Below, piece by piece: positions 54,076-63,233 of a stretch of DNA of 64,000 bases. This DNA is from Granulosicoccus sp045106195 (GTDB lineage: Bacteria > Pseudomonadota > Gammaproteobacteria > Granulosicoccales > Granulosicoccaceae). Position numbers and translations under genes: made by a program. Numbering within the stretch: position 1 is the first letter of the stretch; each line of letters starts with the position of its first letter. The stretch lies in assembly GCA_045106195.1 (NCBI GenBank), contig JBGCEH010000031.1:8888-72887 (forward strand). The letters run 5' to 3'. Below the pieces are notes generated by a model, which made no database searches, was not told where the DNA came from, and worked only from the letters and a program-made list of their open reading frames with translations.

Positions 54076-55125
54076 TTACTTGACCATATCCCAAGATAGT
54101 GCTGTTCCGCGTTTTACCGCTGTGCGTGCACGTTTGCCGATAACCCGATGATAGTCCGCGGGGGGTAGTCCATAGCCGGGCCTGATGGAGCGTACATTGT
54201 CACCCGTGAATTCCTCGTTCGCTTCAATATCATTGACAACGTACAGGGAGCGACGGAATGCCAGGTTCTGTTTCTCGGCTTGCTTTATGCCGTAGTGCAC
54301 CTGACCCAGAGATAGCCATGCATTATGGCAATCCTCGCAGAGTTGCCTGAATTCAGCTGGCTCCAGACTAAACTCGGCATCGGGGCCTCCATCCGAGCGG
54401 TGCAACGTGAAGTGTTTTTCAATAACAGCTCCGCCTAATGCAATGGCCGCCACCGACGTCGCTGTTCCGTGAGTGTGATCAGACAGTCCGGGTATCGCGT
54501 CAAACGCCTTGGCCAGATGTGGCATGGTACGCAGGTTTGATTGCCCGGATGGGGCGGGGTAGGAACTGATGCAGTGCAGAAGAGCGAGCTGTGTGCAGCC
54601 ATGGTCTTTGGCTGTTGCAACGGCTGCTTCTATTTCCCCAAGGTTGGCAAGACCGGTAGACATAACCATAGGTTTGCCTTGTTTCGCGACGTAGGCAATG
54701 AGGGGTAGATCCACAATTTCGAATGAGGCAATCTTGAATGCTGGAGCACCCAGATCGTTCAGCATATCCACAGCTGACTTATCGAATGGCGTAGAGAATA
54801 GCGTAATGCCCCTTTTCGCTGCCCGAGCAAACATTGCTGCGTGCCACTCGTACGGTGTATGCGCTTCTTGATACAGATCATAGAGTTTACGGCCGTCCCA
54901 CAATCCACCGTTGATTTGAAAGTCCTCTCCCGCATAATCAATGGTCATTGTGTCAGGCGTGTACGTCTGAATCTTGATGGCATCACAGCCTGTGTCTGCT
55001 GCCGCATCAATCAGTTCAAGAGCTCTGTCCAGCGAACCGTTGTGGTTTCCGGACAGTTCACAGATGACATAGGGTGGGTGCAGGTTACCAATTTTTCTAC
55101 CCGCGATTGTGATTTCAGACGTCAT
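54076..55125 (-). CDS. pseI: Pseudaminic acid synthase PseI
   Basis: A 349-residue NeuB-family condensing enzyme making pseudaminic acid from phosphoenolpyruvate and the 6-deoxy-AltdiNAc sugar. The TIM-barrel part has VICELSGNHNGSLDRALELI, GCDAIKIQTYTPDTMTID, ITLFSTPFDKSAVDMLND, and ALLHCISSYPAPSGQSNL, then VIEKHFTLHRSDGGPDAEFS. A C-terminal SAF/antifreeze-like domain (about 285-349, NVRSIRPGYGLPPADYHRVI) closes the active site. The GGLWDGRKLYDLYQEAHTPY segment is of PseI type. ATG at 55125 is chosen over an upstream in-frame start at 55191 inside pseH. Confidence 0.93.
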   Translation of the reverse strand: MTSEITIAGRKIGNLHPPYVICELSGNHNGSLDRALELIDAAADTGCDAIKIQTYTPDTMTIDYAGEDFQINGGLWDGRKLYDLYQEAHTPYEWHAAMFARAAKRGITLFSTPFDKSAVDMLNDLGAPAFKIASFEIVDLPLIAYVAKQGKPMVMSTGLANLGEIEAAVATAKDHGCTQLALLHCISSYPAPSGQSNLRTMPHLAKAFDAIPGLSDHTHGTATSVAAIALGGAVIEKHFTLHRSDGGPDAEFSLEPAEFRQLCEDCHNAWLSLGQVHYGIKQAEKQNLAFRRSLYVVNDIEANEEFTGDNVRSIRPGYGLPPADYHRVIGKRARTAVKRGTALSWDMVK

Positions 55126-55136
55126 TGAAATACCGG

Positions 55137-55610
55137 CTAAGTACTGGTTGTCAGAGGCAGAGAAAGCATGTAGCTCAAGAACGGATCGCATTCGCTGTGT
55201 CGTTTAAATCCGGCAGCTTCGAACAATTTTCGCGAGGCGATGTTCTCGGTGTGAATTTCGGCAATAATATTTATGGATTCTCCACTTGCCACCTTGCTTT
55301 CCAGTGCCAGCGACAAGCTGCGCTTGCCGATGGCTTTACCGTATTCGGAGGGGTCAACCACGATACTGACGGAAACCACGCGTTCAGAAATATAGTCGAA
55401 CCTGACATGAGACACCGGTTGATCATCATCATCGATCATCCAGAGACTTCTTCGTGAGTCGTTAATCGCTGAACCCAGCCACCGGGTATGGTCCTCAAGA
55501 GTCTGCCGGTGAGGATTTTTGTAGTACTTGTACGCATCTTCACAGTTGCGCCAGATCCAGATCAGCTCTGCGTCATCCACGCGGGCTGGGCGGAGCGTCA
55601 GCGAGTCCAT
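55137..55610 (-). CDS. pseH: N-acetyltransferase PseH-like (GNAT)
   Basis: A 157-residue GNAT protein: SLTLRPARVDDAELIWIWRN, then YKYYKNPHRQTLEDHTRWL, the acetyl-CoA loop EYGKAIGKRSLSLALESKVA, and NIASRKLFEAAGFKRHSECD. Placed between pseF and pseI, it most likely N-acetylates C4 of the UDP-linked amino sugar (PseH reaction). It lies 11 bases before pseI. The assignment by position is good; the GNAT fold alone is not specific. Confidence 0.8.
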   Translation of the reverse strand: MDSLTLRPARVDDAELIWIWRNCEDAYKYYKNPHRQTLEDHTRWLGSAINDSRRSLWMIDDDDQPVSHVRFDYISERVVSVSIVVDPSEYGKAIGKRSLSLALESKVASGESINIIAEIHTENIASRKLFEAAGFKRHSECDPFLSYMLSLPLTTST

Positions 55611-55665
55611 TGGATGTCATCCTTTGGAGTAGTTCGGACAACACAGCAGTAACAGAGTCTGGCCA

Positions 55666-56370
55666 TTACGGTGTTGCTTTCTCAATCTGTTCCATTACCT
55701 GAAACATGAGTTCGGCGCGTTTCCAGTCTTCTGGTGTGTCGATATCCTGTGCTCGGTGCCTTTCTATGATGACAGGTGCTGAGTCGGTGCTTATTACGGT
55801 ATTCCCATTTGCCCAGGCATCCCGCCGCCCCCAATAATACTGGCCAACGTCATGGTAGGCCTCTTCAAGATCCTGACTGCGGGTCAGGGCAAACTCGGGT
55901 GACAACATTTCAATCCTGTAGTCATCGGTCAGTCGTACGGCGCGCTGGATTGGAAATGCAAAGCTAGTTACCGGGAATGCATAGTCTGCTCCTGTTTTTT
56001 CAAGAATGGCAGCTCCACGAACCAGATCATCGGCTTTTATAAACGGAGCTGTGGCATAAATGCAACAGAGCGTACTCACAGATCCCAGGTTATCTTCAGA
56101 CCAGTTCAGCGCATGAGCCACGACGGGCACAGTGGGTGTGTGATCATCCGACAGTTCCGGGGGGCGCAGAAATGGTGTGGATGCTCCAGCTTCGCGGGCA
56201 ATTCCGGCGATCTCCGTATCGTCAGTACTTACTATGATGTGATCGAACATGCCTGAGTCACGGGCTGCCATAATTGACCAGACAATCATGGGCTTTCCTG
56301 CGAAGATTTTTACATTCTTGCGCGGGATTCGTTTGGATCCACCACGTGCAGGGATTACAGCGATTTTCAT
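55666..56370 (-). CDS. pseF: CMP-pseudaminic acid cytidylyltransferase PseF
   Basis: A 234-residue CMP-sugar transferase of the NeuA/PseF family. It begins IAVIPARGGSKRIPRKNVKI, FAGKPMIVWSIMAARDSGMF, with the STDDTEIAGIARE and FLRPPELSDDHTPTVPVVAH motifs, and ends ERHRAQDIDTPEDWKRAE; YYWGRRDAW is PseF-like. It activates pseudaminic acid with CTP for use by glycosyltransferases. It is the first gene of the minus-strand trio pseF, pseH, pseI. Confidence 0.92.
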   Translation of the reverse strand: MKIAVIPARGGSKRIPRKNVKIFAGKPMIVWSIMAARDSGMFDHIIVSTDDTEIAGIAREAGASTPFLRPPELSDDHTPTVPVVAHALNWSEDNLGSVSTLCCIYATAPFIKADDLVRGAAILEKTGADYAFPVTSFAFPIQRAVRLTDDYRIEMLSPEFALTRSQDLEEAYHDVGQYYWGRRDAWANGNTVISTDSAPVIIERHRAQDIDTPEDWKRAELMFQVMEQIEKATP

Positions 56371-56674
56371 TCGATAGCGCCAGTCAGGCCGTTGTGTCGT
56401 AGCTTAATCACGCTTATTCTTTGCCTGAGTTCTGAAAGGATGATTGAGGAAATACGTTCAGTTATCAAAAATTTAGGCGTTAGACGATTACGTAAGAAAT
56501 ATTGGACGTGCTGTTTCATGAGCAAAGAGCGCGCCGATGTTATTAACGAGAGTGTTTCGTGCGTAACGCGCGATCAATTGAATGAGGTGATACAGAATCG
56601 CGTTATCCAAAGCCTGTGTTGGTTTAAAGAATAAATAGGAAATGCTTCTCGTAGTTACGGTTATCCGGGTGTGT
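56371..56674. other. 304-base gap before pseF
   Basis: No gene is supported; the plus-strand frame at 56392-56634 looks random. It holds the promoter region of the pseF operon on the minus strand. Confidence 0.4.
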
Positions 56675-57226
56675 CTATTTCCTTGGTGTCGCCGGTTTCC
56701 AATGGCCGGGTGTCGAGTAATAGACCATGTCTACCGGAGTGTCGTTAACAAGAAAGTGATTTTCCCGCGCACATTCCAACATCATGCCGCACGATTCCAT
56801 GATGCGGACCATTGCAGTGTTGCACCTCATGCAGCCACCGGTAATCTTGTGAATATCCTTGTTGCGTTTCAGGTGCTGCAATACAAGCATCCACGCGGTT
56901 TGCCCATACCCGCATCCCCGCACAGATGGTGCGCCAATCAGAATTCCGATGTCGGCAAGCCGGTTATTCAGATCGTGAGACACCGTGAGATTGCCAATGT
57001 GCTCGCCGGTGGATACCACTTCAATTGCCCACAGTTGATGAGGGCTGTTGGCGAATGATTGATAGAACTGACGGCAGGTATCCAGCGTGTGAACTCGATG
57101 ACGCTGTTCTGAGAATGACATCGTGGTCTGGTCGTTAAGCCACGATACATAGTTAGGGGAGAGGTGGTGTTCGGTGAACGGTTTCAGGCACACCGTGTTA
57201 GTGCTTAGCTCTGGGCTTGCTGCCAT
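56675..57226 (-). CDS. GNAT-family N-acetyltransferase
   Basis: A 183-residue acetyltransferase of the RimJ/RimL-like class: VCLKPFTEHHLSPNYVSWLN, LWAIEVVSTGEHIGNLTVSH, the acetyl-CoA loop GAPSVRGCGYGQTAWMLVLQ, then NTAMVRIMESCGMMLECARE. It lies just upstream of the pse trio on the same strand, 305 bases before pseF, and is likely a sugar acetyltransferase used to vary the nonulosonic acid or a related sugar. The acceptor is unknown. Confidence 0.82.
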   Translation of the reverse strand: MAASPELSTNTVCLKPFTEHHLSPNYVSWLNDQTTMSFSEQRHRVHTLDTCRQFYQSFANSPHQLWAIEVVSTGEHIGNLTVSHDLNNRLADIGILIGAPSVRGCGYGQTAWMLVLQHLKRNKDIHKITGGCMRCNTAMVRIMESCGMMLECARENHFLVNDTPVDMVYYSTPGHWKPATPRK

Positions 57227-57548
57227 ATGTCAAACACCTGATGTCTGCGTGAATTTCCAGGGCCGAGATTGGTCGTAAACGTTTCTGGAAGTCTTCGCAA
57301 TAACAGTGCCGATGGCAGCAAACGCATAGGCTCGCCGCCGTGGTTCTTGCCACTTGCAGTGTTGGATTTGTACTTTGTTCTTGTTGGTTATGTTACGTTT
57401 GGTGTGGCAACACGCGTGTAGGCCAGCGACGATGAACTCATGGATTTGAAGCGCTGATTTTGCGTTGTTTCATTCATGAAATATCTGTGTTGGAATAACC
57501 TTCCATGGATATATTGACCCCTACGTCATACCATAAAGAGTACAGTTT
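57227..57548. other. 322-base gap between divergent genes
   Basis: It holds the upstream regions of the minus-strand GNAT gene and the plus-strand TPP enzyme gene. No feature is recognised. Confidence 0.4.
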
Positions 57549-59117
57549 ATGAACGGTGCAGAAAGTCTGGTGCGCTCACTGATCGACAACGGCGTCGAGG
57601 TCTGCTTTGCCAATCCGGGAACGTCCGAGATGCATTTTGTGGCGGCTCTGGATAAGGTCTTCGGTCTTCGCTGCATTCTTGGATTGCACGAAACGGTCGT
57701 TACCGGAGCCGCTGATGGTTACGGACGTATGGCAGGCAAGCCTGCAGTAACGCTGCTTCATACCGGTCCGGGTCTTGCCAACGGCTTGTCCGGTTTGCAC
57801 AACGCCCGTAAAGCCTGGACGCCCATCGTCAATGTTGTTGGCGAGCATGCGCTTGACCATATCGAGTACGATGCCCCACTAACGTCAGATATTCAGGCGA
57901 TCGCAGCACCCATGTCACATTGGGTAAGTACCCCTTCAGAGTCCGGCTCGCTGGCATCCGCTGGCGCGGAGGCTATTCGGCAGGCGAGTGCTCATCCCGG
58001 ACATATTGCCACTTTGATTTTACCCGCCAATACTGCGTGGGATTCGGTTGACGATGGGGTTGTTCCAGTGGCGTGTTCGGAGCCATTATCGGCCAATGTC
58101 GTAACCCCGGAACACATTAATGCGTTGGCTCACACTCTGATGTCAGCTTCCGCCAATGGCGAAGGCATCTGTTTTGTGCTCGGAGGACATTGCCTGCATA
58201 CCGAGGCTCTGGAACTGGCAGATAAAATTGCGCAACGCTGCAATGCGAGTTTGCTGGCGGAAACCTTCAAGTCGCGGTTTCAACGAGGGGCGGGCAGGGT
58301 GTCTGTCGTGGAGGTGCCTTACCCGATCGATCTTGCGATAAAAATGCTGTCACCGTTCAAGCATGTAGTGACTGTCTGTGCCAAAGCTCCTGTTGGATTT
58401 TTCGCCTATCCTGACAAGCCAAGCAAGCTTTATCCTGAGGATGCCCGCTTGCATGGTTTGGCTACTGCCCAGGATGATGGAATACGTGCGCTTCACGATC
58501 TGGCTAATGCGCTTGGAGCTGCTGAATTAACACCGCGACTCCAAGTGTTGGAAAAACATGATGAGCCCGAGGATGCACCGTTAAGTGCCAATAGTATCGG
58601 TCCTGTTCTGGCCAACCGTCTGCCTGCTGAAGCGATTGTTGTCGATGAGGCCATTACCTCCGGGGTGAGTGCGGCAAATTGTACGAAAAGCTCTGCTGCG
58701 CACGACTGGCTGGAAGTCTGTGGTGGGTCAATTGGTGGAGGAATGCCAATATCTGTAGGTGCAGCGATTGCCTGCCCGGACAGAAAAGTCATCAATCTGC
58801 AGGCTGATGGTAGCGGCATGTATTCAGTGCAGTCGCTGTGGACTCAGGCGCGTGAAAATCTGAACATCACCACGATTGTTTTTGCCAATAGCAGTTACGC
58901 GATCCTCAAACACGAACTGGACAACGTGCAAGCTGTCAGTGGGCGAGTTGCCATGGACATGATGGAGCTGGATAGACCCACATTGAACTGGGTGGCCATG
59001 GCAACTGGTATGGGTGTAGAGGCAAAACGTGCCACAACGGTTAACGAATTCAGGGAAACACTGGAGCTTGCGCTGGCACACAACGGGCCCTTTCTGATAG
59101 AGGCCGTGATTCCTTGA
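57549..59117 (+). CDS. Thiamine-diphosphate-dependent enzyme (acetolactate synthase / benzoylformate decarboxylase-like)
   Basis: A 522-residue ThDP enzyme. The N-terminal PYR domain has VCFANPGTSEMHFVAALD and the catalytic Glu48 in LGLHETVVTGAADGYGRM; the central domain is TEALELADKIAQRCNASLLA; the C-terminal PP domain has the ThDP motif LQADGSGMYSVQSLWTQARE, ending ANSSYAILKHEL. It is of the group often annotated as acetolactate synthase large subunit but without a small subunit nearby, and closer to benzoylformate decarboxylase-type proteins. Substrate is unknown. It shares the strand with the NUDIX gene 22 bases downstream. Confidence 0.85.
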   Translation: MNGAESLVRSLIDNGVEVCFANPGTSEMHFVAALDKVFGLRCILGLHETVVTGAADGYGRMAGKPAVTLLHTGPGLANGLSGLHNARKAWTPIVNVVGEHALDHIEYDAPLTSDIQAIAAPMSHWVSTPSESGSLASAGAEAIRQASAHPGHIATLILPANTAWDSVDDGVVPVACSEPLSANVVTPEHINALAHTLMSASANGEGICFVLGGHCLHTEALELADKIAQRCNASLLAETFKSRFQRGAGRVSVVEVPYPIDLAIKMLSPFKHVVTVCAKAPVGFFAYPDKPSKLYPEDARLHGLATAQDDGIRALHDLANALGAAELTPRLQVLEKHDEPEDAPLSANSIGPVLANRLPAEAIVVDEAITSGVSAANCTKSSAAHDWLEVCGGSIGGGMPISVGAAIACPDRKVINLQADGSGMYSVQSLWTQARENLNITTIVFANSSYAILKHELDNVQAVSGRVAMDMMELDRPTLNWVAMATGMGVEAKRATTVNEFRETLELALAHNGPFLIEAVIP

Positions 59118-59139
59118 GCAAAACCATGAGTCTGGTTCT

Positions 59140-59610
59140 ATGAGCAAGTGGCGACCCGTACAGGCGATACAAGTCAAAGTCATCGGACTATGTGTACATC
59201 AGGGTTCTCTGCTGGCGGGAGAAGTAGTAAATGACGATGGGTCTGTAAAAGGCGTGCGCCCATTAGGTGGTCTGATCGAGTTTGGCGAGACCCGAGGTAC
59301 CGCCATCGAGCGTGAATTCAGGGAAGAGCTTGATACCGACATCATCTGTTACGGAAAATGGCTGGTGTTTGAAAACCTCTATATACACGGCGGCAAGCGA
59401 GGTCACGAAATAGTCTTCGCTATTGAGGTGGAGTTGGTGGACAGAACCCTATACGACCGTGAGCTTATTGTGTTTTCGGAAGACAGTGGGGCGGACTGTA
59501 CCGCTAGATGGTATCCTATCGACGAATTGAAATCCGGTAGCGTGGAACTGTATCCGGATGGGTTATTGGAGGCGTTGTCGTGTATTCAAGCTGTCATTTT
59601 ATCCCCGTAG
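59140..59610 (+). CDS. NUDIX hydrolase
   Basis: A 156-residue NUDIX protein. The Nudix box is GLIEFGETRGTAIEREFREE followed by LDT (about 45-68), near-canonical with the REFREE catalytic core. The strands before and after (VIGLCVHQGSLLAGEVVNDD; ARWYPIDELKSGSVELYPDG) fit the fold. It would cleave a nucleoside diphosphate linked to a moiety X. It follows the ThDP enzyme closely. It may be a nucleotide-sugar hydrolase, but the substrate cannot be read from the sequence. Confidence 0.87.
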   Translation: MSKWRPVQAIQVKVIGLCVHQGSLLAGEVVNDDGSVKGVRPLGGLIEFGETRGTAIEREFREELDTDIICYGKWLVFENLYIHGGKRGHEIVFAIEVELVDRTLYDRELIVFSEDSGADCTARWYPIDELKSGSVELYPDGLLEALSCIQAVILSP

Positions 59611-59616
59611 AGTCAG

Positions 59617-59838
59617 ATGAAATCTACAACCGGGAAACAGACAGGACTCTCAGCAACAGCCAGTATGAAAGCCTTCGATAAAGCCCTTGAAGAATCCTAT
59701 TTCGCGACCCGCTACGATGTTAGCTTGCCGGGAAGTATGGCGACGATAAGAATAGGTATCGTGTGTTCGGAGCTGAAGCAATCTTTAGTAATTACGGGTA
59801 CACATGCAGGCCGGGGATTATTCTGGGTTACTTGTTGA
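59617..59838 (+). pseudogene. Possible truncated DUF3293-like gene
   Basis: A 73-codon frame starting seven bases after the NUDIX stop. Its residues 17-47 (AFDKALEESYFATRYDVSLP, then GSMATIRIG) resemble the N-terminus of DUF3293 proteins, which are about twice as long; the reading frame then ends at GRGLFWVTC. Its end overlaps the stop of the convergent acyltransferase gene by a few bases. This could be a real gene cut by a rearrangement or a chance resemblance. Confidence 0.35.
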
Positions 59839-60889
59839 CCCATGTCCACAGTTTTCGCCGTATTGGCGGGTACATCATCCGCTCTATCACAAAGGCTACC
59901 GTTAGCACCACTGCAACGTACGCACACCATCGTAATAGAGGGTTATCTATGAATTCCAGATATTGCCCCTGCGTCGCCAACGGCCAGTGAATGATGTAAA
60001 CAACATATGATATCGGTGCCAGTATCATGAAGGGACTTACAAGGACATCAAACCAGCGCCATCCAAACCGATGGAGACCTAGCGCTACACCATACGCCAG
60101 TAGTGCAAAGCAAAAGTGTCGCAATTCAAGAAAAGGATATTGGACTGGACTAAAGGGTTGCTCAGCATCATATTGAACATAGACACCTATAGCGGATAGA
60201 ACGATTATCGTACTTATTGCTAAGGCGGGTAATAAATGCCTCCTTATTTGATTTAACGTGCCATCCAGATAACTATCGGCGAGTTTCACACCCATCCACC
60301 AAATCACCAGATACATAAAAATCCTGAGTGCAAATGCAGGGTAGTAGAGATACAGTGCAGCACTGAACATTCCTGTGCCATACACTATCCAGTCCCGATG
60401 TGTCTGGGTCTTTACAAAGGTAAACAGCGGAAAATACAACATGTAGAACCACCATTCATAGGACAATGACCACAATGGGTCATTCCCCATGTATGCAGAA
60501 ACAATTACATGGGGTTTCGCCGTTTCCCAGTCCTGTAGCATCAACACATTGAGCAATAAGGTTCCGAGCGCTGGGTTCAGCCATTCACCGGCGTTGTAGC
60601 TCGAGTTCAGGTAACTGACAAGGTATACCGCCACCAAGGGAGTATATATTCGAAAAAAACGTTTGTAGAAATAGCTTTTAAAGCTCTGATCTGTTGATAG
60701 TCTGCAAGATAGATTTATCACGAATCCGGAGAGTAGAAAAAACAGGATCACGGCCTCCTGGCCGAATCGCGTCAGCTGCCCAATCGGCAACCCGTACAGC
60801 TTCAAGTCTGAAGATACAGTATGGTGGATGACCACGTAGATGGCGGTAAGCCCCCTTAACGCCTCGAGCCTGCCTATCTTGCTTACCAT
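59828..60889 (-). CDS. Acyltransferase family 3 (OafA/YrhL-like) membrane protein
   Basis: A 353-residue membrane acyltransferase, probably acetylating a surface sugar. It begins RLEALRGLTAIYVVIHHTVS with the family Arg-x10-His motif, then VILFFLLSGFVINLSCRLST and FYKRFFRIYTPLVAVYLVSY, and has about ten hydrophobic segments. ATG at 60889 is close to AAAGG; the frame is open upstream to 60934 (TTG). It is the first of two membrane carbohydrate-modification genes near the pse locus, and its base composition is lower in GC than the left part of the window, suggesting an acquired segment. Confidence 0.87.
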   Translation of the reverse strand: MVSKIGRLEALRGLTAIYVVIHHTVSSDLKLYGLPIGQLTRFGQEAVILFFLLSGFVINLSCRLSTDQSFKSYFYKRFFRIYTPLVAVYLVSYLNSSYNAGEWLNPALGTLLLNVLMLQDWETAKPHVIVSAYMGNDPLWSLSYEWWFYMLYFPLFTFVKTQTHRDWIVYGTGMFSAALYLYYPAFALRIFMYLVIWWMGVKLADSYLDGTLNQIRRHLLPALAISTIIVLSAIGVYVQYDAEQPFSPVQYPFLELRHFCFALLAYGVALGLHRFGWRWFDVLVSPFMILAPISYVVYIIHWPLATQGQYLEFIDNPLLRWCAYVAVVLTVAFVIERMMYPPIRRKLWTWVNK

Positions 60890-60934
60890 ATTGCCTTTCT
60901 TGCGCTTAGAAATTAATTTGAGTGTCGGGGACAA

Positions 60935-61517
60935 AAAAAAGACCTATCTGGCAAGTGATCAATCCATGCCTTGCACTTGCCTGCCCGGAAAGGCACATTT
61001 TATGGCCGCAAAAATCTGTTCTTTTAACAGACTCTTAATAAAAACTAACCATAGTGCTCGAAGGGGACTTGTTATTAATAGACGATGCTGACGTTTTTTC
61101 CAAGCTTCAGCAACAATGGTTTTCACACCTTTACTCATTGGGATCAACTGAAGTTGGGTACATCTGTTCCAAATCATCGCACACCGAATGCTCGATGGAT
61201 ACTTCACTGAACAGAAGCGGCTACGGCAAGCGTTGCTCAAAGGGTATTGAATAGGGTCCAGATGCCTGATGGCGTGGACAAGGGGGGCTGGGATGTCAAA
61301 GGACGTGCTTGCAAATAATCAGCCGCTGTATTTTTGATGAAACATCATGACTGAAATGCCACTGAAGTTGTTTGCTATGTCGCAGTTTGACAGCGAGATA
61401 CATAGTTTTCTTCACTATACTTTCCACGCCACCATCGACGTTTACCTTTTGTTTCTGGGCTTAGTCATCAAATTCGGACTAACTTCAATTTAAATGTGAT
61501 GAGCCTCATGCATCTAG
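60935..61517. other. 583-base gap between divergent genes
   Basis: No supported gene is seen. Frames at 60959-61240 (minus) and 61054-61254 (plus) are not convincing. The region upstream of the glycosyltransferase is AT-rich from about 61320 to 61517. Confidence 0.4.
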
Positions 61518-63233
61518 ATGAAGAGAGCAGAAAAAATATGCACAAGTGTAGATAATTTGAGCCTAACAACACCTGTAATGAACTCTATTTCAAATGGTGT
61601 GTTTTTCTTTTGTTGTGATACCATTTCACACGCGAGACCACCGTGCACATTATTGGGGCGGCAGCTTTTGAGTAAAAACAAAAAGAGCAATCACGTTCTC
61701 ACCATTATTGTGTTGATTGCGATAAGTGCTTTATTTCGCCTGATGATGATCGGTAGTCAAAGCCTGTGGCTCGATGAAGGCATCTCACTTGCGATGACTG
61801 ATTCGAAAACCATTCAAGGCACTCTTGAAGCAATCTGGTCTGTGCCTGGCGGAGACAAATATCAACCCATCTACTTCGTGCTACTGGCTCTCTGGCGGGC
61901 GTTAATGGGTGACAATCAAGTCACACTACAGCTACTTTCGGTCATTTTTGGTGCGTTGACACCTGCGCTTCTGTATATGAGTATCAAACCATTGTTTGGC
62001 TACCGACATGCGCTGCTATCGGCATTGTTTTTCGTTTGCAGTGCGTTTTGCGTTGCTTATAGTCAAGAGGTTCGGCCATATAGTTACCTGTTGTTTCTGG
62101 CGACCTTCCAATTTCTGCTGTTTTCACCGGCATTGAACGGGCATTCCAGTAGCTGGCAACGTGTCGTCGGCTTTTCTATCGTCACGTTCTTGTGCTGTAT
62201 AAGCAGTGTGTTTTTATTGCTGTTTTCAGCGGTGATAGCCATGGCATTCCTGATTAGCTACCGCGATATCAAGTTATGGTTACACTGGTGGGGGCCCGCA
62301 AGTTTGGCTGCATTGCCTGCGGTTTTATATTATGGCTATACACCTGCGGCTGTAGACTTAACGATCGATGCAACCAATACCACTAATTTTGAAGTCTGGC
62401 AAAATACGATTTTTGCATTGTATGGTCATTTGGCCGGTCACACCTACGGCCCACCCGTTAGTGCACTGAGAACATCCGACAGTGTGTTTACAGAAATATC
62501 GAACTACTATTTAGAGCTGACCGCACTGGTTCTCGTCTGTGGCTTCTTGGCTATAAGTGCCTCCCGCACAATAGCAGATTCATTTTTCAATAAGAGACAG
62601 GCTTCTTTACACATTTTTTTCGTTTGCATTACGGTGCTGTCATTGGCCATGGCACTGACAATCGCGCTAATCACCTCGATTAATTGGATGTCACGTCATT
62701 CGTTTTACCTTATGTTGCCGTTTGCGGTATTGGTGCCGATGGGAATTTTCAGGTATCAAAGAGCAGAGAGTGGACACGGGTGGATACAGAGTCCATCCAG
62801 TAGCCCGGTGGCTGTATTTGCAGGGCTCTTGCTTATCAATGTATCGGCTAATTCAAACTACTACTTCGATACTGAGCACTGGCGCGATGATTACCGTTCA
62901 GCGGCAAGCTATCTTAATGTGCAAGTTGAAGAAGGAGACGAATCCATCATGCTGTGGGGGGAGCCCTATCTGCTGGCATATTATGGTCATGCTGACATAG
63001 AAGGGCTTCGGATATTAGAGGACGCAGAATTAATTCTTGAGAAAATAGCCACTGCGGTAGAAGAAAAGAATCATGTGTATATTTCGATTAATAGAGTGCC
63101 ATCATGGCAACGTTATTCGGAAAATTTGCACAGGCTGATTCTTGAATCTTACGAGCTGGTTCCCGTTGCTGAATTCAACAGTTTTACCAATTTCGAAATA
63201 AAGCAGAAGCCTCTGTTGAGTGCTCCAAGTTGA
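61518..63233 (+). CDS. GT-C membrane glycosyltransferase, family 39-like
   Basis: A protein of up to 571 residues with ten or more membrane helices. The GT39/GT83 signature lies after the first helix: SQSLWLDEGISLAMTDSK, with the catalytic Asp-Glu pair in LDEG; KYQPIYFVLLALWRALMGDN and AYSQEVRPYSYLLFLATFQF follow as the second conserved loop. A large periplasmic C-terminal domain (about 450-571) follows. The N-terminal 50 residues before the first helix are not conserved-looking, and TTG at 61668 is a plausible alternative start. It transfers a sugar from a polyprenyl-phosphate donor. Target unknown. Confidence 0.83.
   Translation: MKRAEKICTSVDNLSLTTPVMNSISNGVFFFCCDTISHARPPCTLLGRQLLSKNKKSNHVLTIIVLIAISALFRLMMIGSQSLWLDEGISLAMTDSKTIQGTLEAIWSVPGGDKYQPIYFVLLALWRALMGDNQVTLQLLSVIFGALTPALLYMSIKPLFGYRHALLSALFFVCSAFCVAYSQEVRPYSYLLFLATFQFLLFSPALNGHSSSWQRVVGFSIVTFLCCISSVFLLLFSAVIAMAFLISYRDIKLWLHWWGPASLAALPAVLYYGYTPAAVDLTIDATNTTNFEVWQNTIFALYGHLAGHTYGPPVSALRTSDSVFTEISNYYLELTALVLVCGFLAISASRTIADSFFNKRQASLHIFFVCITVLSLAMALTIALITSINWMSRHSFYLMLPFAVLVPMGIFRYQRAESGHGWIQSPSSSPVAVFAGLLLINVSANSNYYFDTEHWRDDYRSAASYLNVQVEEGDESIMLWGEPYLLAYYGHADIEGLRILEDAELILEKIATAVEEKNHVYISINRVPSWQRYSENLHRLILESYELVPVAEFNSFTNFEIKQKPLLSAPS

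Noticed and set aside
60959..61254. Two overlapping short frames upstream of the acyltransferase gene
   Set aside because: They overlap on opposite strands, lack ribosome sites and have unremarkable composition.
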